Source: Methanobacteriota archaeon (GTDB lineage: Archaea > Thermoplasmatota > Poseidoniia > Poseidoniales > Poseidoniaceae). Taken from it: a stretch of 55,139 nucleotides of DNA. Below are positions 48,750-55,139 of the stretch, piece by piece. The stretch's first letter is position 1. Each line of letters opens with the position of its first letter. Below the pieces are notes generated by a model, which worked only from the letters and a program-made list of their open reading frames with translations, was not told where the DNA came from and made no database searches. Location of the stretch: assembly GCA_018691345.1 (NCBI GenBank), contig JABGTJ010000003.1:1-55139 (forward strand), in the 5' to 3' direction. The position numbers and the translations under genes were made by a program.

Positions 48750-50816
48750 ATGACCGACAAGGACACGACTTCAATTTGGTCTTCGGACGTTGAGGAATCA
48801 ATCGATATGGTTGATGAAAATGCAGGTATCGAAGAGGTCACTGTGTGGGCACCTGAGCCTGGGCCCGATTCGGATGAGGTCCTTGGATCCAGCATTGATG
48901 AATGGATTTCATCTGTAGAATTCTCATCGACCGAGGATGTTCCTATTCCTGACCGACTTGTCGACCAAGTTATTGGACAAGAAGCCGGTTCAGTGGTGAT
49001 CAAGAAGGCTGCAGAGCAACGCCGCCACATGCTGATGATTGGAGACCCTGGGACTGGAAAGTCCATGTTGGCTCGCTCAATGACCGATCTGCTTCCCAAA
49101 GATGCCCTTGAAGATGTCTTGGTCTATCCCAACGAGGACGATGAAAACGAACCAAGAGTTCGCTCAGTTCCTGCCGGTCGTGGAGACCGGATTGTCAAGT
49201 TGCAAAAAGAATCCACTCGCACACAGCGTGAACGCTCTCAAAAGATGCTACTCATCGCTTTTGCCGCTGTCGGATTCCTACTTGTCATTGCTACGATTCA
49301 AAACGGAGATATTCTCACATTGTTGTTTGGCGGGTTTTTGTTAATGTTTGGTTACATGTTCATCCGTGGGCGACTCGGTTCAGGTGACGACAGCCGAATT
49401 CCGAAGGTCTTGGTCAAGCACGACAGCAAGGCTATGCCACCGTTCGTAGATGCGACTGCTACACTTTCCGGCTCACTGCTTGGAGACGTTCGACACGACC
49501 CTTTCCAATCCGGTGGAATGGAAACACCTGCCCACGACAGAGTTGAACCTGGTGCAATTCACCGGGCTCACAAAGGAGTCCTCTACATCGATGAAGTGAA
49601 TCTACTTCGCCTCGAAGAGCAACAGGCACTTCTCACCGCAATGCAAGAGCGTGCGTTCCCAATTTCGGGTCGCTCGGAGCGTTCATCTGGTGCATTGACA
49701 AAGACTGAACCTGTTCCCTGTGACTTCATTCTCATTGCTGCAGGTAATCTTGATGCAATTCAAGGTATGCACCCCGCTCTACGAAGCCGTATCCGTGGGT
49801 ATGGTTACGAAGTGTATGTTAATTCCGAAATGCCGGACACAGCACGAAACCGTCGTAGGCTCATCCGTTTTATTGCTCAAGAGGTTATTCGAGACATGGG
49901 TACCTCCCGTGAGATTCCTCACTTTGAGAAGTCAGCAGTTGCAATCATCCTCCGAGAGGCTCAACGCCGCGCTGGCCGCAGAGGTAAACTCTCTTTGCGA
50001 CTTCGTGAATTGGGTGGACTTGTTCGAATCGCTGGTGACCTTGCCATGGAAGAGGGTGCTCCTCTGACAACAGCAGCCCACGTTTTAGGGGCTCGAAACA
50101 TCGCAAAGCCACTTGAACAACAAGTCGCTGACCGAATGATTGAACGCCGCCTCGATTATGCAATGATTGTTAATTCCGGTGAGCGTATTGGTCGTGTGAA
50201 CGGTCTTGCCGTGCTTGGAGCTAATTCAGGCCTTTCCGATTTCAGTGGTATCATGCTGCCAGTCGAAGCATTGGTTACTCCATCGCTTGGTGGCGGTGGG
50301 AAAATACATGCGACAGGTGGACTCTCTGACCTTGCCAAAGAGAGCGTTACCAACGTGAGCGCAGTGATCAAGAAGTTGACTGGTAAAGACATCTCTGATT
50401 ATGACATCCACATACAATTCGTTGACACACACGGTGTTGACGGAGATTCCGCTTCGATCACCATTGCAACTGCAATCATATCTGCCCTGGAAAACATACC
50501 AATTCGACAAGATTTGGCGATGACCGGTTCACTTTCCGTCCGTGGCGAAGTTCTGCCAATCGGTGGAGTCACCGCTAAAATCGAGGCAGCAGCCCGTTCT
50601 GGAATCAAAACAATTGTTATTCCACGGGCGAACATGCAAGATGTTCTGCTGGATGAAAAATTCGAAAAGATGGTTGAAGTTGTTCCCGTTGACACACTCG
50701 ATGAAGTCATGGAATACGCATTGATCATGCACGAACAAAAGGAAAGTTTAGTCGAACGTCTTGGGTCAGTTATCGACCGTCTGACGCCTGCTGCAAGTAC
50801 CTTGACTTCGATTTGA
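48750..50816 (+). CDS. lonB: ATP-dependent protease LonB, membrane-anchored archaeal type
   Basis: Degrades misfolded and regulatory proteins at the membrane. Encodes 688 residues. An acidic N-terminal extension (about 1-60) precedes the AAA+ core: Walker [10 protein letters not shown] at 98-106, a two-helix membrane insertion at about 163-208 that defines LonB, Walker [12 protein letters not shown], sensor 1 IAAGNLD and arginine-finger region RSRIRGYG. The protease domain carries the Ser-Lys dyad: Ser567 in GDSASITIA and Lys610 in VTAKIEAA. Archaeal LonB lacks the bacterial LON substrate-binding domain, as does this one; a stand-alone copy of that domain is encoded at 27977. The gene precedes an MFS gene whose TTG-capable frame overlaps the stop. 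Confidence 0.96.
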   Translation: MTDKDTTSIWSSDVEESIDMVDENAGIEEVTVWAPEPGPDSDEVLGSSIDEWISSVEFSSTEDVPIPDRLVDQVIGQEAGSVVIKKAAEQRRHMLMIGDPGTGKSMLARSMTDLLPKDALEDVLVYPNEDDENEPRVRSVPAGRGDRIVKLQKESTRTQRERSQKMLLIAFAAVGFLLVIATIQNGDILTLLFGGFLLMFGYMFIRGRLGSGDDSRIPKVLVKHDSKAMPPFVDATATLSGSLLGDVRHDPFQSGGMETPAHDRVEPGAIHRAHKGVLYIDEVNLLRLEEQQALLTAMQERAFPISGRSERSSGALTKTEPVPCDFILIAAGNLDAIQGMHPALRSRIRGYGYEVYVNSEMPDTARNRRRLIRFIAQEVIRDMGTSREIPHFEKSAVAIILREAQRRAGRRGKLSLRLRELGGLVRIAGDLAMEEGAPLTTAAHVLGARNIAKPLEQQVADRMIERRLDYAMIVNSGERIGRVNGLAVLGANSGLSDFSGIMLPVEALVTPSLGGGGKIHATGGLSDLAKESVTNVSAVIKKLTGKDISDYDIHIQFVDTHGVDGDSASITIATAIISALENIPIRQDLAMTGSLSVRGEVLPIGGVTAKIEAAARSGIKTIVIPRANMQDVLLDEKFEKMVEVVPVDTLDEVMEYALIMHEQKESLVERLGSVIDRLTPAASTLTSI

Positions 50817-50887
50817 GGCTCCCTGTAAATTGGAAAGTCATCTACCCGTTAGGGAGGGTTACTAAAAGGTCAAGACTTGGCGAAGTC

Positions 50888-52258
50888 ATGTCTGAGTCAG
50901 CAGTTGGCGGTCTAACCGTCCAAGATGCCAGTAAAGGGGCACTTTTCGTCCTTTTTCTCGTCACAATGATTGACATGATTGGTTTTGGAATCGTCATACC
51001 ATTTCTCACTTATTTGGTTGAAGATTTGACACCTGAAGGTCAAACCGCTAACATTGGTCTTTGGGTTGGCCTGCTCATGACTTCGTATTCAGCAGCACAA
51101 TTTTTGTTTTCACCGTTTTGGGGCTCTGTATCTGACCGGATTGGTCGACGGCCAGTCCTTATGGTTGGACTTGTCGGTAACACAGTCTTTTTCACCCTGT
51201 TCGGATTAGCAAACACGCTTATTCTCGCTTTCGTGGCACGTTTTCTTGCAGGTGTTTTCAATGGAAACATCGCAGTTGCACGCGCCTACATTGGCGATGT
51301 CAGTACTCCACAACAACTTGCAACTCGAATGGGTATCATTGGGGCAGCGTTTGGTCTTGGATTCACTTTTGGACCGTTCATAGGCGGTGAACTTTCTGAT
51401 CCCGCTTCACGCTGGTCCTGGTTTGAAAGTACCATTTTTGATACACATCCATACTTACTCCCATGTTTGGTCGCAAGTGTGTTGTCTGTCTTTTCACTCC
51501 TCATCGCTATTCGCTCTTTGCCTGAATCATTACCAGTTGAATCACGAACACAGAAGGAAAGAGTTCCTTGGATGACCAACATGGTTCACATCATGAAGAA
51601 CTCCGTTTCTATGCTTAAGGCTCCAAATGTTTCCCTCGTGATATGGGTCTCTATGCTGTTTACCTTTGGATTTACAATTATGCACGCTGTGTTCATTCTC
51701 TACACAGAAATGAGTCCTGAGAATGGAGGTTTAGCCTTTTCAGAAGCCGATAATGGGCGCGTATTTGCCATGATTGGAATCACCGGGATTGTTACTCAGG
51801 GCCTTTTCATTGGACCATTGACTCGAAAGTTTGGCTCACGAACACTCATACCGGTGGCAAGTGTACTCACAGGCATCGGCTTGGTTCTGATTCCTTACAC
51901 TGAGGCATCGAGCAGTTGGTTTCACATTTTGATTGTATCAGTCATCATCGCCTTGGGTAATGGAATCTTCCAGCCATCATCTTCCTCTTTCTTGACCCGA
52001 GTTGCTAAATCCAACGGCTATGAATTAGGTGTGGTGATGGGTGCACAGGAATCACTCGGCGCTTTTGCTCGAATTCTTGGACCCTTGACTGGAGGTTTGG
52101 TGTGGACACTTACCGTCAGCCGTGAATGGCCACTTGACTACCATACTTCATTCCACATATGTGGTTTAGTGATGCTCTTAGCCGCCGTACTCTCGGTGAA
52201 ACTGCCTCACCTCGAGGAAGACCTTCAACCACTGCCCGATACCAGCGAAGAATCCTAA
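50888..52258 (+). CDS. MFS transporter, TetA-like drug/proton antiporter
   Basis: Encodes 456 residues from ATG 50888 (the frame runs back to a TTG at 50813, but that extension is charged and unlike the family). There are twelve helices. Motif A is WGSVSDRIGRRPVLMVG in the loop between helices 2 and 3, and the DMIGFGIVIPFLTYL opening is typical of the TetA/EmrD-type DHA1 antiporters. A second-half loop motif is present near IGPLTRKFGSRTL. It is probably a proton-driven export system for small hydrophobic compounds; substrate unknown. It follows lonB by 71 bp and precedes the AI-2E family gene on the same strand. Confidence 0.9.
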   Translation: MSESAVGGLTVQDASKGALFVLFLVTMIDMIGFGIVIPFLTYLVEDLTPEGQTANIGLWVGLLMTSYSAAQFLFSPFWGSVSDRIGRRPVLMVGLVGNTVFFTLFGLANTLILAFVARFLAGVFNGNIAVARAYIGDVSTPQQLATRMGIIGAAFGLGFTFGPFIGGELSDPASRWSWFESTIFDTHPYLLPCLVASVLSVFSLLIAIRSLPESLPVESRTQKERVPWMTNMVHIMKNSVSMLKAPNVSLVIWVSMLFTFGFTIMHAVFILYTEMSPENGGLAFSEADNGRVFAMIGITGIVTQGLFIGPLTRKFGSRTLIPVASVLTGIGLVLIPYTEASSSWFHILIVSVIIALGNGIFQPSSSSFLTRVAKSNGYELGVVMGAQESLGAFARILGPLTGGLVWTLTVSREWPLDYHTSFHICGLVMLLAAVLSVKLPHLEEDLQPLPDTSEES

Positions 52259-52291
52259 ACACTCAAGTGTTGAAGTTGTTTCTATCAAAAT

Positions 52292-53713
52292 ATGGAAGTG
52301 GCAGGACCTGCATGGGATTCCGGTCGATTTAATCGGCGAGTATCGACATTTGCGCACATCTCTTTACTCATCACTCTGCTGGTGATTTGGCTTATTGTGT
52401 TGAAAGGTGTCCTTCAACCGTTCTTCATTGCCCTGGCCATATATTTTGTACTCAAGCCCGGCTCAGATTATCTTTCAAGTAACGGCTTTCCAGTAATTCT
52501 CTCGTACCTGACGATGGTATTGCTAACGTTACTGGTTGTTTCTGCGGCCTCGTTTGTTGCGTATCATCAGGCAAATGACTTGATTCAAGACGAAGACAAG
52601 ATGGAGCTGTACAACCTTCAATTAGAGGAAAGATGGAGTGATTTGAAGCAATCTCCACTCATTGGCTCTGCACTCAGTTCTGATTCGAATTCATCCAATT
52701 CAACGCTCGTCGAGGATTTATCATCAATGGGGTTACTTGAAGATGACCAGGAGATTTCGGACGCCGCTATGGGTATGGTCTCCAATGTCGGAGGCTTGAT
52801 TGCGACCAGTGTGACCGTGATGTTTTTCCTCATATTCATCATCTTTGAAGCCAGTCTTCTTCCTGGTAGGATTGAACGTGCATGGCCGGACGGAGGTAGT
52901 AAAAAAGTTCAAATCGTTCGCTCAAAGATTGAAGCCAGTGTAAACACCTACATTGTAGTGAAGACGGGAGTTGGAGCGGGTACTGCACTTTGTGCTGGAG
53001 TTGTGATGCTCTTGTTCGATATTGATTTGTGGTTCACTTGGGCTCTCATCACCTTCTTGTTGAATTATGTGCCTTACATTGGTTCACTTATCGCTACGAT
53101 GCCCCCAATCATCTTGGGTGTAATTTTGTTGGAACCCAACTCGCTCATTCTTTTGATACTCTTGCTTCTTGCAAACCAGCAAGTTTGGGGCCAAATCATC
53201 GAAACAAAATGGGCGGGTCGAGCACTCGACCTTTCGCCAGTCCTATTGTTGCTCGTCACTTCGATTTCATTCGCAGGATGGGGGATTCTTGGAATGGTTC
53301 TCGCCGTTCCATTTGCCGTCATCATCAAGATTGTTCTTGAGAACATCGAAGCAACGCAACCGTTTGCAATTTTGATGTCTGAGCGTGCGCCTTCTCTCGA
53401 TGAAGCGTGGGACGATGCCATGCGTGACGGAAAGATCTCCAATTTTGAAAGCCAATCGCTTAACCAACTGCAGGTTCTTCTAGGTTACTCAAATTACAAA
53501 GTGAAACTCATAGCAGGACGTATTGCTGCTCAACGGGCTTTGAAAAGAAACAAACTTTCTGATGACCAAATCGACATTATTTCATTGGCAGCCGACGCTG
53601 TTGGGGACCACCCACTCATGACTGAAGTCGTATCAATGTTGACTGAGGGTAAAATGGACAAGGAACTACGCCCAATTTTATCAAAGTTCATCGGTGTGAT
53701 GGAAGAAGAGTAA
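52292..53713 (+). CDS. AI-2E family transporter
   Basis: Encodes 473 residues. PF01594-type membrane protein (E. coli TqsA/YdiK, PerM). Hydrophobic helices occur near 25-58, 64-92, 165-190 and a long run from about 225 to 350, with the LNYVPYIGSLIATMPPIILG and GQIIETKWAGRALDLSPVLLLL signatures of the family. The soluble loop at about 100-165 is enriched in Ser/Asp. The C-terminal ~110 residues are a soluble helical extension that the usual ~350-residue family member lacks. Function in the family ranges from AI-2 export to Na/H antiport, so the substrate is unknown. ATG at 52292 lies 33 bp after the MFS stop, likely the same operon. Confidence 0.88.
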   Translation: MEVAGPAWDSGRFNRRVSTFAHISLLITLLVIWLIVLKGVLQPFFIALAIYFVLKPGSDYLSSNGFPVILSYLTMVLLTLLVVSAASFVAYHQANDLIQDEDKMELYNLQLEERWSDLKQSPLIGSALSSDSNSSNSTLVEDLSSMGLLEDDQEISDAAMGMVSNVGGLIATSVTVMFFLIFIIFEASLLPGRIERAWPDGGSKKVQIVRSKIEASVNTYIVVKTGVGAGTALCAGVVMLLFDIDLWFTWALITFLLNYVPYIGSLIATMPPIILGVILLEPNSLILLILLLLANQQVWGQIIETKWAGRALDLSPVLLLLVTSISFAGWGILGMVLAVPFAVIIKIVLENIEATQPFAILMSERAPSLDEAWDDAMRDGKISNFESQSLNQLQVLLGYSNYKVKLIAGRIAAQRALKRNKLSDDQIDIISLAADAVGDHPLMTEVVSMLTEGKMDKELRPILSKFIGVMEEE

Positions 53714-53986
53714 TCACAGGACTTCAGTGAGAATCTTCTCAAGCTCGGTGTTAATCATCAAGATGAGCGTGCCAAATTCAGGAGGAATATTCGGGTCTTC
53801 GTACAATTCTTCTAACTTGGATTGAGCCATTGCAATTCGAACATCCAATTTCTTTGCTTTATTCAACAGCCATTGTTCGCATGCTTCTTTCGCTTGGCGG
53901 CGAACATTTCGAGGAACTTTAGGGTCGTCAATTTGGTTGATGACCGTGGCTACTTGTTGGAGTCTACTTTCAATATCCATTCTCAT
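53714..53986 (-). CDS. UPF0147 family protein
   Basis: Encodes 90 residues, all helical. The core INQIDDPKVPRNVRRQAKEA and the later EDPNIPPEFGTLIL match the archaeal UPF0147 (PF03685) pattern of VPRNIRR and DPNMP. It is conserved widely in archaea, with no known function. Stop codon adjacent to that of the AI-2E family gene (convergent). ATG 53986 or 53980 could be used. Confidence 0.88.
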   Translation of the reverse strand: MRMDIESRLQQVATVINQIDDPKVPRNVRRQAKEACEQWLLNKAKKLDVRIAMAQSKLEELYEDPNIPPEFGTLILMINTELEKILTEVL

Positions 53987-54053
53987 GCACCACTGTTCGT
54001 AATGTGTCGTGTGTGGAGGCCGTCTTTAAGTCCATTGCCGCCATCCGAAGGTC

Positions 54054-55055
54054 ATGGGCCTCTCCGAAACTGATATTTTGGGTTGGGCTCGAATCTTTAC
54101 TCTCCTGTTGGGCATGGGTTGGGCCGCATGGATGGACCACAAAGAACGGCGAGTCAAAAACGAACACTGGCTCGTATGGATTAAGCCTGCTTTGTTTCTC
54201 TGGGCTCTCGATTTGATGACACAGGGAGCGGATTGGACCATTTATCTGACTGCATCTGCTTCGGTTGCTTATGCCAGTGGTGCAGTTATTGGCAGACCAA
54301 CACTGTCCGACATCCGGGCAGGCTCACGTATTGATCAAATCGTAGCACTTTGGTACATTGTTAGTGCTGTTGGATTGATTTTTGGTGCAGTAACCTACCA
54401 ATCCGTTCATCCTGTTGATGTTCTTATTGGTAATGAGGGAGGCCTTGGTGCCCTATGGTGGTCAACTTTAGCAGTCCTTCCGCTCATTTTGCTGATTGAT
54501 TTAGCTTGGCGAGTCCGAATGCTCCATGGCGGTGCAGACGCTAAGGCACTGATGTGGGTGGCGATATTGATTCCCAGTTGGTCGACCATGCCGTTGACGT
54601 TCTCATCTGCAACCGGTGATGCTCTGTTTACATTGCCGCCTGCCTTTGCTCTTCTCATGTGGGGTGGGCTATCTTTCCTTGCCATCCCGTTCATTCTCCT
54701 TACGCTTAATTTGATACGGGGCCATGTGCGGAGTTTCGGAGATTTGTTTTTGGCCTGGCACGCCATTCAGATACCACGCATCGAAGTTCCTCACCGGCAT
54801 GTTTGGTTGCTCACAACGCTTGTTGAAAAGCCAAATGGTTCGGTCGACGTGTACCACCGAAAACGGGCACCTCGTAAGTCCCCCTCACCCGAAGAAGTCG
54901 ATGCTGCATTATTCGAATTGGAAGAAGCAGGTGTCGAACACGTGTGGGTAAGTCAAAAACTCCCACTGCTCGTGTTCCTTTTCCCAGCGATTTTCCCGGT
55001 GTTCTTGCTTGGAGATCCAATGGCCATACTGATGCCATTGCTTGGGTTGGATTGA
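54054..55055 (+). CDS. Prepilin/archaellin-type peptidase (A24 family)
   Basis: Membrane aspartic peptidase that cleaves class III signal peptides of archaellins and type IV pilins. Encodes 333 residues. Eight or so hydrophobic helices are seen. The two catalytic Asp are Asp28 in AAWMDHKERRVKN and Asp162 in HGGADAKALMW (the GxGD-like site, here GGAD). Longer than minimal archaeal FlaK/PibD (about 230-240) because of a C-terminal cytosolic part (about 255-300, EKPNGSVDVYHRKRAPRK) between the last helices. No pilin or archaellin gene is in the window, so the substrates lie elsewhere. Divergent from UPF0147; convergent with the L40e gene, 22 bp apart. Confidence 0.88.
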   Translation: MGLSETDILGWARIFTLLLGMGWAAWMDHKERRVKNEHWLVWIKPALFLWALDLMTQGADWTIYLTASASVAYASGAVIGRPTLSDIRAGSRIDQIVALWYIVSAVGLIFGAVTYQSVHPVDVLIGNEGGLGALWWSTLAVLPLILLIDLAWRVRMLHGGADAKALMWVAILIPSWSTMPLTFSSATGDALFTLPPAFALLMWGGLSFLAIPFILLTLNLIRGHVRSFGDLFLAWHAIQIPRIEVPHRHVWLLTTLVEKPNGSVDVYHRKRAPRKSPSPEEVDAALFELEEAGVEHVWVSQKLPLLVFLFPAIFPVFLLGDPMAILMPLLGLD

Positions 55056-55077
55056 GAAAGATCTCAAATGAAGTTCA

Positions 55078-55139
55078 TCATGCGCCCTTGCGCTCGATGT
55101 TCTTAGGGCGTAGTCCCTTGTAACTGCACTTTCTGCAGC
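55078..55139 (-). CDS. rpl40e: Ribosomal protein L40e, C-terminal end, cut by window edge
   Basis: The last 19 codons of a minus-strand gene that runs off the right edge, reading CRKCSYKGLRPKNIERKGA and then a stop. The second CxxC of a zinc ribbon followed by YKGLRPK matches the end of archaeal ribosomal protein L40e (family pattern CRKCGYxGLRPK). The first CxxC pair would lie outside the window. Recognition rests on this short end only. Confidence 0.75.
   Translation of the reverse strand, partial: CRKCSYKGLRPKNIERKGA

Overview
The window reads as chromosomal DNA of a marine planktonic euryarchaeon, most likely Marine Group II (Candidatus Poseidoniales, Thermoplasmatota) or a close relative. 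The archaeal markers are a replication factor C small subunit, GatD, the membrane-anchored LonB protease, archaeal-type AspRS, TrmI, UPF0147, an A24 prepilin peptidase, the 3' end of ribosomal protein L40e, and an elongator tRNA-Met whose intron is framed by a bulge-helix-bulge. Mixed with these are bacterial-type or eukaryote-like genes (MetK, PanB, glutathione peroxidase, GST, DNase I, aminophenol-type ring-cleavage enzymes). Giant secreted Ig-type proteins are also plentiful. The lineage call is an inference from gene content, not from a marker phylogeny. Genes are tightly packed and no gene-free stretch exceeds 300 bp. Several genes have a TATA-like box centred 25-27 nt before the start codon (metK, the surface thioredoxin protein, the ring-cleavage dioxygenase, the permease), which suggests leaderless transcripts.

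Layout. 1-914 (-): three small membrane proteins, the last cut by the window edge. 1007-4892 (+): AroE-like shikimate dehydrogenase and a surface protein carrying a degenerate alpha/beta-hydrolase domain. 4897-8072 (-): acyl-CoA carboxyltransferase, GatD and intron-containing tRNA-Met. 8170-10281: a membrane protein and RfcS. 10421-22306 (+): a 3064-residue surface protein and a smaller Ig-repeat relative. 22455-32608 (mostly -): an accessory-looking catabolic block with an APC permease ending in an EF-hand, a LigB/RidA fusion, an AmnB-like extradiol dioxygenase, PanB, a stand-alone LON-domain protein, an AMSDH-like aldehyde dehydrogenase, asparaginase II and a luciferase-like monooxygenase. 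32636-37366: TPR protein, membrane-anchored DNase I, SDR, kynurenine-formamidase-like hydrolase, glutathione peroxidase and GST. 37411-40215: AspRS and MetK, divergent. 40288-48683: an SGNH-hydrolase surface protein, TrmI, and a thioredoxin-domain surface protein. 48750-55139: LonB, an MFS exporter, an AI-2E family permease, UPF0147, prepilin peptidase and the L40e C-terminus.

How it fits together. About 40% of the window (roughly 22 kb) encodes five large exported proteins. Each has an N-terminal signal, beta-sandwich repeats, one C-terminal membrane helix and a short cytoplasmic tail; two tails are acidic and tryptophan-bearing, one ends in a Trp/Tyr motif, and one is a zinc ribbon. This looks like a surface apparatus for binding or processing polymers. 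DNase I could release nucleotides from external DNA.

The most interesting part is the 24-32 kb block. It holds the ring-cleavage dioxygenase (both subunit types), the semialdehyde dehydrogenase and the RidA-type deaminase of a 2-aminophenol/2-aminomuconate meta-cleavage route. The non-catalytic dioxygenase subunit and the deaminase are fused into one polypeptide. A flavin monooxygenase and an amino-acid permease lie nearby. An archaeal aminoaromatic catabolic pathway is the leading new hypothesis from this window.
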